This document shows positions 54,542 to 62,585 of a DNA stretch of 64,000 bases, one piece after another. This DNA is from DATAWK01 sp036267255 (GTDB lineage: Bacteria; Acidobacteriota; Terriglobia; Terriglobales; Acidobacteriaceae). The DNA is taken from the NCBI GenBank assembly GCA_036267255.1, contig DATAWK010000029.1, forward strand, positions 177,335 to 241,334, written 5' to 3'. Every line of letters starts with the position of its first letter. Position 1 is the stretch's first letter. Below the pieces are notes generated by a model that did no database searches, was not told where the DNA came from, and saw nothing but the letters and a program-made list of their open reading frames with translations. The position numbers were made by a program, and so were the translations under genes.

Positions 54542-55816
54542 CTATGTGGCCGCATTGAGCGCTTGATCTAAATCTGCAATGATATCGTCGATATGTTCGA
54601 TCCCAACGCTTAGCCGAATCATCTCGGGTTTAACACCGGCTTTGCGCTGCTCTTCAGCGGACATCTGCCGATGAGTCGTCGAAGCCGGGTGGCAGGCCAG
54701 GGACTTCGCATCGCCGAGATTGACAAGCCGCATCACCAGCTTCAGCGCATCATAGAATTTGACTGCGGCAGCAAAGCCATCCTTGAGGCCGAAGGCCATC
54801 AGGGAGCAGGCGTGGCCGCCCAGATATTTTTGTGCCAACGCATGATATGGATTGTCGGGGAAGCTCGCGAAATTGACCCACTTGACTCTGGAGTTGCTAC
54901 GCAAATATTCTGCTACTTTTTTCGCGTTTTCCGTATGGCGCTCGACCCGCAGAGCGACTGTCTCGATTCCCTGCAGCAGCAGGAAAGAACTCAGGGGCGA
55001 CAGAACAGCACCGGTGGTTCGCTGATACACGCTGCGGCATCGTCCAATATACGCAGTTCTTCCGAAATGATCGGCGTAGATCAGGTCATGATAGGACGGG
55101 TCTGGATTGTTGAACATTGGGAAGCGTGCAGCGTGCTCTTTCCAGGGAAAATTGCCACTGTCCACAATAGCTCCGCCGAGTGTGGTGCCGTGTCCGCCCA
55201 GGAACTTCGTAAGAGAATGCAGCACAATATCGGCGCCATACTCGATTGGCCGCAACAGAATGGGCGTGGCGACGGTATTGTCGACAATCAGCGGCACTCC
55301 ATGTTTGTGTGCCGTTTGGGCTAGTTCTTCGATATCGCAAATATTTCCCGCAGGATTGCCTACACTTTCACAGAAGACAGCGCGCGTTTTCTCATCGATC
55401 AACTTTTCTATGTCTCGCGGATGATCTGACTCTGCGAATCGGACCGTAACCCCCTGGCTTGGTAGAAGGTGAGCAAAGAGTGTGTGCGTTGTTCCGTACA
55501 GTTGAGGAACCGAGACAATGTTGCTTCCCAGTTCCGTGACGTTTTGTACCGCATAGGAGACCGCTGCCTGCCCGCTGCTTACACACAGGGCCGCCAATCC
55601 TCCCTCCAGCGCGGCCACACGCCGCTCCAGCACTTCTGTGGTGGGATTCCCAATACGGGTATAGCGATATCCTTCCGCTTCCAGGTTGAATAAGGCCGCA
55701 GCGTGTTCTGCGCTATCAAATGCGTAGGAGACTGTTTGATAAATCGGTACAGCTACAGCTTTGGTTGTTGGATCAACTTCGTAGCCGCTGTGAATCGCAA
55801 TTGTTTCCCGCTTCAT
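54542..55816 (-). CDS. O-acylhomoserine sulfhydrylase family PLP enzyme (MetY type)
   Basis: The product has 424 residues and belongs to the cystathionine-gamma-synthase fold I group, closest in style to O-acetylhomoserine sulfhydrylases. Landmarks are AVPIYQTVSYAF, YRYTRIGNPT, VCVSSGQAAV-like LCVSSGQAAVSYAV, PLIVDNTVATP with the PLP Asp, the Schiff-base Lys in HSLTKFLGGHG near 208, and SLACHPASTTH. The reaction is gamma-replacement of an acyl-homoserine, usually by sulfide to give homocysteine; relatives in secondary metabolism use carbon nucleophiles or make alkynes and vinylglycine intermediates. It is 51 bp from both neighbours. Confidence 0.9.
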   Translation of the reverse strand: MKRETIAIHSGYEVDPTTKAVAVPIYQTVSYAFDSAEHAAALFNLEAEGYRYTRIGNPTTEVLERRVAALEGGLAALCVSSGQAAVSYAVQNVTELGSNIVSVPQLYGTTHTLFAHLLPSQGVTVRFAESDHPRDIEKLIDEKTRAVFCESVGNPAGNICDIEELAQTAHKHGVPLIVDNTVATPILLRPIEYGADIVLHSLTKFLGGHGTTLGGAIVDSGNFPWKEHAARFPMFNNPDPSYHDLIYADHFGRTAYIGRCRSVYQRTTGAVLSPLSSFLLLQGIETVALRVERHTENAKKVAEYLRSNSRVKWVNFASFPDNPYHALAQKYLGGHACSLMAFGLKDGFAAAVKFYDALKLVMRLVNLGDAKSLACHPASTTHRQMSAEEQRKAGVKPEMIRLSVGIEHIDDIIADLDQALNAAT

Positions 55817-55867
55817 TTAGTTATCCGTATTGGTTGTGTCGATGCAGTCATGTTCCTGCTTCGTGAT

Positions 55868-57262
55868 TCAATATTCTGCCGGAGTCAGATGATGAACAGC
55901 ATCGCGAGCTACAAGGCGATTCATCTCGCCTACCACCCAGTGAATATCGCTTTCTGTGGTTTTGAAACTGGTAACGCACGCACGCACGACGGAAGCACCC
56001 TTGATCTTTCCTTCCGACATCCATGCGATCTGGCGCTCGCGGAGTGATGCGAGAAATTGCGTAATATCAAGGCCATCTCGTGTGAAGCAAATAACTGGAA
56101 GCGGCGTCGTGTTGACGATATGCCAGTCAGAAATAATCAGCGCGTCTCGCATCATATTCGCCATGCGGGTCTGGTGTTCGATCATCGCGGCATACCCGGA
56201 TTCGCCTTGCTGCGCGAGGCTGAGAAAGAGCTTGAGTCCGATGAACCTGCGCGACCATTGTACCGATGTTGTGTATGGATCAAAGGCAGGCCCCGTGGCT
56301 TTCCCCGGCATATATGTGGCCTCCGCGCGAAAGGCCTCGGCTACACTCTCAGGATGGCGACAGAAGAACATCCCGCTTCCCATGGAAACAGAAAACCATT
56401 TGTGAGCGTCGCAAGTGATCGAATCCGCAGCTTCGATTCCAGCGAGATGGTGCCGCAGGGTGGGTGAAAGGATGGCTGCACCACCCCACGCAGCATCCAC
56501 ATGAAACCACAGGCCAGCATCCCTGCAAAAGCGCCCCAGTTCCGGCAACGGATCAATGATGCCAGCGGTGGTAGTTCCACCTGTGCCAATCACCATGAGC
56601 GGGAGGAACCCGTTTTTTCGATCCTCGGCAACTTGTTTTTCAAGATCTTCGAGATCCATCATTAAATCTGAGGTCGTCGCAACCGTGCGCAGGGCATTTC
56701 TTCCAAGGCCTGTCATGTGCGCGATTTTGCTGAATGAATGGTGGGCCTCGTCTGTCAGATAGATTGTGGGAGTAGCGTTGAAGCATCGAACACCGTCTTC
56801 GCCATAGCGGGGGAAGGCCCGGGTCAGGGCGACAACCACCGCCGAGAAGTTCGCTTCCGAACCACCATTGGTGAAGGTTGCAAGCGTATCAGTTGGAAGT
56901 CCAAATTTTGCGGTGAGCCAGCCGAGTGTGTGTCTTTCGATCTCGTTGGCCGCCGGCGAGGTCCGCCAACTTGCCAGCTGAGGGTTGTACATTGCAACCA
57001 GCGTATCCGCAATCACAGATGCAAGCGTTACGCTCGGATTGAACAAGCCGAAATAACGAGGATGCGTCACCTGAACCTGCCAGGTTCGTAACATCTGCTC
57101 AACATCGGCGACGACCTCATCCATCGCGATCGCTTTCGTGAAGTCGTAGCGAGACGTGAGGTAATGTCGAATTTCCTCTGGTGCCACGTTGGGGTAGATC
57201 GGACCCTGCAGGAGTTCGTCCTGTAGTCTCTCAAAATCTCCCCGGATCTCATCAATAACCAT
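55868..57262 (-). CDS. PLP-dependent group II amino acid decarboxylase
   Basis: The product has about 464 residues from the ATG at 57262, with GAAGAG 8 bases upstream (TTG 57268 is possible). It is of the aromatic-amino-acid / glutamate decarboxylase group: the N-terminal HPRYFGLFNPS, TNGGSEANFSAVVVAL, VIGTGGTTTAGIIDPL, FHVDAAWGGAAILSP with the PLP Asp, and the Schiff-base Lys in DAHKWFSVSMGSG near 300. It would convert an amino acid to an amine. The substrate cannot be chosen by eye, but position inside the cluster suggests a dedicated building block. Confidence 0.92.
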   Translation of the reverse strand: MVIDEIRGDFERLQDELLQGPIYPNVAPEEIRHYLTSRYDFTKAIAMDEVVADVEQMLRTWQVQVTHPRYFGLFNPSVTLASVIADTLVAMYNPQLASWRTSPAANEIERHTLGWLTAKFGLPTDTLATFTNGGSEANFSAVVVALTRAFPRYGEDGVRCFNATPTIYLTDEAHHSFSKIAHMTGLGRNALRTVATTSDLMMDLEDLEKQVAEDRKNGFLPLMVIGTGGTTTAGIIDPLPELGRFCRDAGLWFHVDAAWGGAAILSPTLRHHLAGIEAADSITCDAHKWFSVSMGSGMFFCRHPESVAEAFRAEATYMPGKATGPAFDPYTTSVQWSRRFIGLKLFLSLAQQGESGYAAMIEHQTRMANMMRDALIISDWHIVNTTPLPVICFTRDGLDITQFLASLRERQIAWMSEGKIKGASVVRACVTSFKTTESDIHWVVGEMNRLVARDAVHHLTPAEY

Positions 57263-57391
57263 TCGCAACTCTTCTTTATAAGTGCCAAGACAACGTTAAA
57301 TGGCGAATTGACCTTTTCGCAGAAAAAATTCTCAACTTCACTACTCAATAAGCAAAGCATTCCTAGTGCTTATCGGCAACCAGAGCGAAGA

Positions 57392-59200
57392 TCATAAGCG
57401 AATCTGCCCGCTCTGAATACGATCGTACAGCGCTTTGTCGAGCTGATGAAATGTCTGCGATTCCGGATTGTCGAAATAAAGTATGTCCGTGGTAGTGGCA
57501 GGATCATATCCCTGACCTACCAGGTCAGTTTTCGAATACTTAAAAGTACCGGTTACCTCGATGTCGTTCTGGAGTCGCAGGAACACAGGGCGTGCATACG
57601 AAGGAAGACGGCCTATCATGTATTTCCGAAACGCGGAAAGGTCCATCGGATGCTCGACGACCAGAGCGGCCATGCCAGCGCGCCCCTCGGCAGCGGGAAT
57701 CGTCACACCATAGACATTGGCGTGCTTCACGCCGGGAAATGCGCAGATAGCCTCCGAGACCTCGGAGGTCGCAACATTCTCGCCTTTCCATCGGAATGTG
57801 TCGCCGATGCGGTCGACGAAATAGAAAAACCCCTTCTCATCTTTCCGCATCAGGTCACCGGTGCGAACCCAGACATCCTCCGACTCAAAAACATTGCGTA
57901 GAATTTTATTCTCGGACGCCTGTTTGTCCGTGTAACCTTCGAATCGGCTACCGAGGTTCGACGGGTCGTTGACAACTTTGCCGAGAGCTTCGCCCGGTTC
58001 ATTCGGAGCGCAAGGAATACAGAACCCCTGCGCATTGCGGATGGGCTCGCCCTTGTCAACATCGAATCGTACCAATGCTGGCGAAAATCGATGTGACAGA
58101 TAGGAGGGAATGCGGCCAATCGCGCCACGTTTCCCCTCAGCATTGAAGAGTGAGACGCCGCCTTCGGTAGAAGCATAGAATTCGAGAATCCGCGGGATCC
58201 CGAAGCGGTCCTTAAAGTCATCCCACACATCGGACGCCAGCCCATTGCCGCAGGCCAGCCGGATTCGATGATTCAAGTCACTCGAAGACGGAAAGGCGTG
58301 GAGAAGGTAACGGCAAAACTCGCCGATATATTGAAACATCGTACAATCCCAGCGGCTAACATCACTCCAGAACTGGCTGGCCGAGAACTTTTCACGAATG
58401 ACGACACTGCCACCGCCAACGAGAGTCGCGCCGGGTACCAGTACTCCACCAATACTGTGATACATCGGAAGGCAGTTATACATCCGGTCTGCCGGTTGCG
58501 CGTCCATCATGCCGGCAAACCAATGGGTCCATTGCAGGACACGTGCATGGCTGATATTGGCGGCCTTTGGCAATCCTGTGGTGCCGGACGTAAAGATATA
58601 AAGTGCACGATCTTCGATGGTCAGCGACGGCCGTTCGTTCCTGGTCAACATTTCACGCGACTGCCGCTGCATGTCATGGTCAATGCGCGGGAATGAGGCA
58701 TGTTCGACGCCGTGGGCCCATATCTCTGGGGGCGCCGTAAGGTCTGGCAGCGCTGTCATCAATGGATCGAGGAACTCTTCAGACACGATGAGATGCTTAG
58801 AACGTACAACGTTGATGCAATGTGCCAGTGACGGCCCGACGAGGTTGGTATTGAGTAACGCAACCACACCACCGGCACTTGTGATGCCAAGCCATATGGC
58901 AAAATATTCAGGCCGGTTCGTCATCAACAGACAGACGACCTCACCTTTTGCGAGCCCTTGCTGAAGCGCCCAGCGGGCATATTGGTTGGAGCGCTCGACC
59001 AGCTCTCGATAGGTGAAGCACTCACGATCGGATAAAAGAGCCGACGCCCCCCCGGAGTGCGCGGCGAGTTCTTCGATCACCGTTGACAGCAGACGATCGG
59101 GATTCCGGGGTATGGGCGCGGTTAGCTCCAGCGCGCGCAACCAGCTTTTGGCAGCAGAGCCGTCTGTCTTGATCACAGGTATTGTCTGAACTTCACTCAA
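57392..59200 (-). CDS. FATP/FadD6-like acyl-CoA synthetase
   Basis: The product has 602 residues. It is an adenylate-forming enzyme of the very-long-chain acyl-CoA synthetase / fatty-acid transport protein branch. Motifs are YIFTSGTTGLPKAANI (phosphate loop), YNCLPMYHSIGG, LEFYASTEGGVSLFN, WVRTGDLMRKDEKGFFYFVDRIGDTFRWKGENVAT and a C-terminal Lys-containing TGTFKYSKTDL. It activates long or medium fatty acids to CoA thioesters. Its ATG overlaps the SDR stop (ATGA), so it is co-translated in the cluster; it is the second ligase of the operon after the one at 59924. Confidence 0.93.
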   Translation of the reverse strand: MSEVQTIPVIKTDGSAAKSWLRALELTAPIPRNPDRLLSTVIEELAAHSGGASALLSDRECFTYRELVERSNQYARWALQQGLAKGEVVCLLMTNRPEYFAIWLGITSAGGVVALLNTNLVGPSLAHCINVVRSKHLIVSEEFLDPLMTALPDLTAPPEIWAHGVEHASFPRIDHDMQRQSREMLTRNERPSLTIEDRALYIFTSGTTGLPKAANISHARVLQWTHWFAGMMDAQPADRMYNCLPMYHSIGGVLVPGATLVGGGSVVIREKFSASQFWSDVSRWDCTMFQYIGEFCRYLLHAFPSSSDLNHRIRLACGNGLASDVWDDFKDRFGIPRILEFYASTEGGVSLFNAEGKRGAIGRIPSYLSHRFSPALVRFDVDKGEPIRNAQGFCIPCAPNEPGEALGKVVNDPSNLGSRFEGYTDKQASENKILRNVFESEDVWVRTGDLMRKDEKGFFYFVDRIGDTFRWKGENVATSEVSEAICAFPGVKHANVYGVTIPAAEGRAGMAALVVEHPMDLSAFRKYMIGRLPSYARPVFLRLQNDIEVTGTFKYSKTDLVGQGYDPATTTDILYFDNPESQTFHQLDKALYDRIQSGQIRL

Positions 59201-59937
59201 GCCGTATTCCCCGCATCGACGGTAAGCACCGTCCCAGTGATGTTTTTTGCTTTATCGCTAAGAAGGAACTCAACTGCATTGGCTACGTCGTCGATGTCGG
59301 CAAGTCGTCGAAGGGCACTGCGGCGTTCAATTTTCTGACGCTGCTCTTCTTTGAGGCCGTGAGTCATGTCTGTATCGACGAAGCCTGGAGCAACCGAATT
59401 TACATTCACTCCCATGCGGCCAACCTCTCGCGCGAGAGACCGAGAAAAGCCGAGGATCGATGCTTTCGTCGCTCCGTAAACAGAGAGGCCGCTATAGCCA
59501 GTAAAAGCTGTGATGGATGACAGGTTGACGATGCGTCCTCCCCCATCGGCCATCATCGAGCGAACCACATATTTAGTGAGGACCATGGGGGAGACTGTGT
59601 TCACACGCACAAGCTGTTCGATCTGAGAAGTGGGCATGAGTGCCAGAACCCCATCGAAACTAATGCCGGCATTGTTCACCAGTCCATAGATTGCCCCAAA
59701 GTCTTTTCGCAATGTCTTAACCAAGTTGGATATATTTTCAATCTCGGCAAGATCAAATGGAATAAAGTGGAACGATCCGGGATTCGCGAGTTCGGCTTCC
59801 TGCATTGCAGCCGTGAGCTCGCTATTCTGCGTACGCGCAACTACGAGGACGCGGTATCCTGTCCTAATCAGCTTGCGAGCGATGCCCAGTCCTAGGCCTC
59901 GGCTTCCACCTGTCACAATTACATTACGCATTGACAC
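59197..59937 (-). CDS. SDR family 3-oxoacyl-ACP reductase-like enzyme
   Basis: The product has 246 residues and starts with GTG 59937 (GGGAAAA upstream) or ATG 59931. It is a classical short-chain reductase of FabG type: TGGSRGLGLGIA for NADP binding, NNAGIS, the catalytic Ser in VNLSSITA, and the YGATK Tyr/Lys pair. The C-terminal VLTVDAGNTA is as in FabG. Overlaps of 14 bp with the ligase and 4 bp with the FATP-like gene show tight coupling. It may reduce an ACP-bound 3-oxo group or an aldehyde; no ketosynthase is present. Confidence 0.92.
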   Translation of the reverse strand: MSMRNVIVTGGSRGLGLGIARKLIRTGYRVLVVARTQNSELTAAMQEAELANPGSFHFIPFDLAEIENISNLVKTLRKDFGAIYGLVNNAGISFDGVLALMPTSQIEQLVRVNTVSPMVLTKYVVRSMMADGGGRIVNLSSITAFTGYSGLSVYGATKASILGFSRSLAREVGRMGVNVNSVAPGFVDTDMTHGLKEEQRQKIERRSALRRLADIDDVANAVEFLLSDKAKNITGTVLTVDAGNTA

Positions 59938-61327
59938 GTATCATTTTCCCAGATTCCGCAACGTCCAAGGCAGGAACGAAGTAGATCGCGGCTGGGACTT
60001 TATAAGAAGAAAGAGCTTCGCGGCAGATCAGCACAATATCGTTCTGGAGTGCATGCATATCGCGGCTGGTGGCCAATGGCGCTACTTTTAAAACCACGTC
60101 GGCGACAACGAGTGCGCCCGTAACTGGATTCTTCTTCGTCCGGACAAGAGACATCTGCACTTCAGGGTGGCGATTGATGACTGCTTCAACTTCTTCGGGA
60201 TGGACCTTCAGACCTCCAACGTTGATCATTCCATCACGTCTGCCGACAAAGTGGTAGCGGCCATCTTGCAGCTCGATCATGTCACCGGTGTCTACAAAAC
60301 CATCCGCACCCTTGAGAATGGGGGCTTTCTCGCCCAGATAGCAGCTCGCCGTGCGTGCTGAGCGGATTCGCAGCGAGTGATTCTCGACTTTCATATCGAC
60401 CTGAGGAGTGTGCTCTATCACGCTGGCAGGAAAACCTGCGATGCCATCATTCACTTCAAATGCCACGCCAGCCTCGGTCGAGGCGAAAGCGTGGGCGATG
60501 CGAGCTTGAGGATAGAAAGACCGGAGACGATTCAAAATTGCCTGGTCGGCGATTTCTCCTGACAATCGAATATATTTGGGGTCGATCAGGCGAGCCGAAG
60601 GGCTCATCAAAGCACGACGCCATTGCGAAGGTGTTCCGGAAATATGGGTGACTCCGTGTGAGCCGGCCCGAGCAAGAAAATCTGCCGTCGACTCATGTGC
60701 GCTTGTTAGCACCAGAGATTTACCCGTAAGAGCGGCCCGGAGAAGGATCTGCAATCCTCCGTATCGCCGAATGTCATAAAACGTGCTCCAGACAATCGGC
60801 TCTGCCGAAGTACTTCCCAGCTCAATTGCGCCAGCCAGGCTCGCCAGCGTATGAACGACCAGCTTTGGCACTCCCGTTGTACCGGACGTGAGAAGTATCC
60901 ATTCTGTTTGGTGTTGAATGGTTCGATCGTAATTTCCGGGCGCGATCTCCCGGCTGCAAGGGCAGAAAATCAGAGGGCGTGGACTGCCCAATGCGAACGT
61001 TGTTCGATCGGACACGATCGCATCCACCTCAGCGGTATCAATAACAAAGGGAAGATGTTCGAGCGGCAAGTCTGGCGGACAAAGAACAATGCGGCGCGCA
61101 ATGCCATCCAACTCGATCAACGCTGATGCTGTCGTGAACTGGTTTGTTGTCGTGACGAGTACAGATCGCCCGCAAAGTTCCTCTCCCCGACCATAGAGGG
61201 TGGACCCTGCAACCAGATCGCTCAAGGCGATACTGGCTTCCGCACCAAATACAGAGCGGCCGGACAAATCGCCCGCAGCGTTCAACGCGTGCCAAAGAGA
61301 GGCCGATTTATTTGGTTGCATTTTCAT
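59924..61327 (-). CDS. Adenylate-forming acyl/aminoacyl ligase, probable ACP partner
   Basis: The product has 467 residues, short for the family. The phosphate-loop motif LLTSGTTGVPK is at about 146-155, ASTEAGVAFEV is the A5 region, VDTGDMI is A7, FVGRRDGMINVGGLKVHPEEVE is A8 and the A10 catalytic Lys is in ESGKMIRVNA at the end. It overlaps the acyl carrier protein gene by 20 bp, which favours loading of a carboxylic acid onto that carrier. The N-terminal domain (about 1-120) is divergent from ordinary acyl-CoA ligases. The substrate is unknown. Confidence 0.85.
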   Translation of the reverse strand: MKMQPNKSASLWHALNAAGDLSGRSVFGAEASIALSDLVAGSTLYGRGEELCGRSVLVTTTNQFTTASALIELDGIARRIVLCPPDLPLEHLPFVIDTAEVDAIVSDRTTFALGSPRPLIFCPCSREIAPGNYDRTIQHQTEWILLTSGTTGVPKLVVHTLASLAGAIELGSTSAEPIVWSTFYDIRRYGGLQILLRAALTGKSLVLTSAHESTADFLARAGSHGVTHISGTPSQWRRALMSPSARLIDPKYIRLSGEIADQAILNRLRSFYPQARIAHAFASTEAGVAFEVNDGIAGFPASVIEHTPQVDMKVENHSLRIRSARTASCYLGEKAPILKGADGFVDTGDMIELQDGRYHFVGRRDGMINVGGLKVHPEEVEAVINRHPEVQMSLVRTKKNPVTGALVVADVVLKVAPLATSRDMHALQNDIVLICREALSSYKVPAAIYFVPALDVAESGKMIRVNA

Positions 61328-61562
61328 AAAATTCTACAAACTCGCCAAAGGTTCGAGGAAACAGTGCATCTTCTGAGGAAGTGAAAGGATCCACCCCGAG
61401 CGCTCCCTCAAGTCGAGCTACGATGATTGCGAAACAAAGTGAGTCGAGCCCTGATTCCAGTAGCTCGAGGCTGTCTGTTAGTGGCGCCAGTCGATTGCCT
61501 TGTTCTCTGGCGACCTGTGTAAATTGACTTGCAATCTCAGATCGAACAGTCATTACAGTCAT
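61308..61562 (-). CDS. Free-standing acyl carrier protein
   Basis: The product has 84 residues and an acidic helical carrier-protein pattern. The phosphopantetheine attachment Ser is at about S41 in ESGLDSLCFA, preceded by SLELLESG. It has a rather long N-terminal helix and a tail with FPRTFGEFVEFY, resembling dedicated carrier proteins of small pathways more than the fatty-acid ACP. A second ATG lies three codons in. It is coupled to the ligase that probably charges it and separated by 201 bp from the oxidase gene. Confidence 0.88.
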   Translation of the reverse strand: MTVMTVRSEIASQFTQVAREQGNRLAPLTDSLELLESGLDSLCFAIIVARLEGALGVDPFTSSEDALFPRTFGEFVEFYENATK

Positions 61563-61763
61563 TTGCGCTGATTCTCAACTTTCCAAAAACCTGCTTTTTC
61601 AGGCATTGCTTGCAATTTCAGTAATCATATTGCTATTGCTGGCACTGGATACATAACACTTACATCAGGGCATCTACCCTTGCATGTGAGACATAAGCGG
61701 ACAGCCATGGTTCCATATGCTACCAGGCTGCCGCCAGCCCGCTTGCGATGTCTCCCGGAGCGA

Positions 61764-62441
61764 TTAGGCTGAGAGAGTATCTACGTGTCCGTCAACGACA
61801 ATTTGCATCAGTTTACGGAGGAGATAAACGCCCTCAAGAATATCCTGCTTCGAGTCGAGCGGGTTGATGTCCGTCTCTACCGCCAGTGCGCGGAAAAGCC
61901 CCTCGGTGTGTTCGATGTCGCAAACGCCGTGCACATCCGTGTACTCCATCTCCGTGGAACCCTCGGCTCGTGCCAGGTCTGCCAAATAACCCATAAACCT
62001 CTGTATGAATCCTTCGAAGAAGGCCATCGTGGCAAGCGACTGCACGGCCGAAAGCCGGCCCAGAAACAGGCGGACATTGGTCAGATCTTCATGCACAATG
62101 AGCGCGTCGGAGTCTGTTGGAAACGCATGAGCTGCAATCGCGAACCTGCGCAGCATTGCCGGATGAGCGTCGCGTACTTCCTCGTGGAGATTCTCCAGCA
62201 GAATAGGGCGTGCTTCTTCCGCTTGGACGGCGAGAAGAGTCGCTGTCATCCAGTAAATGAAGTTGCCTTCCAGGACTGCAGTGTAGCGCGCAATCATTCC
62301 ACGTCTCTCTGCGCTTGTCAGATGGTTCGGGTCTGGCAGCGAAACGATAAGGTCATCGATCATACTGCTGATGGCCTGTTTGATTGAGGCGTCCACTTGG
62401 TGGTTCTCTGACTGCTTCGGCATGAGTAACGTCGTGTTCAT
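61764..62441 (-). CDS. Haem-oxygenase-like diiron oxidase candidate (CADD/UndA/BesC superfamily)
   Basis: The product has 225 residues, all helical, matching the length of CADD-type proteins. The HxxxDxxH core typical of the diiron members is present as HGVCDIEH (about H171, D175, H178). E143 in FFEGF and the acidic/His segment LHEEVRDAHP (E87/E88, H93) can provide the other ligands, and EGNFIYW resembles the first helix. Known members decarboxylate fatty acids, cleave amino-acid C-C bonds or N-oxygenate amines. AGAGGAAAGG precedes the ATG. It is the first gene after the NusG-like regulator, so it probably carries out the key oxidation. Confidence 0.75.
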   Translation of the reverse strand: MNTTLLMPKQSENHQVDASIKQAISSMIDDLIVSLPDPNHLTSAERRGMIARYTAVLEGNFIYWMTATLLAVQAEEARPILLENLHEEVRDAHPAMLRRFAIAAHAFPTDSDALIVHEDLTNVRLFLGRLSAVQSLATMAFFEGFIQRFMGYLADLARAEGSTEMEYTDVHGVCDIEHTEGLFRALAVETDINPLDSKQDILEGVYLLRKLMQIVVDGHVDTLSA

Positions 62442-62585
62442 AATTTATTTACCTTTCCTCTGGGTTGGTAAGTTTGCAAATGGCTGAAACAAATAGGTAC
62501 AGGCGTAGACTGCCTTTGCCTTAACCACGATAAGTTCAAAATTGGGAACGCTGTCTGTTGTTGATCTTGGAGCGGTCGACTCGCT
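62442..62585 (-). promoter_or_regulatory. 144-nt leader between NusG-like gene and the oxidase gene
   Basis: It has no gene. On the minus strand it contains a GCAAAGGCA-rich patch and a small stem AGGC/GCCT around TAGACT-like bases (62500-62515), then the strong ribosome-binding site AGAGGAAAGG. A specialised NusG paralogue encoded just upstream might act on a leader RNA hairpin, but I cannot identify an ops-type element. Confidence 0.3.

Noticed and set aside
55817..55867. SAM riboswitch in front of the MetY-like gene
   Set aside because: The gap is 51 bp, too short for any known SAM aptamer, and no T-box or aptamer core is seen.
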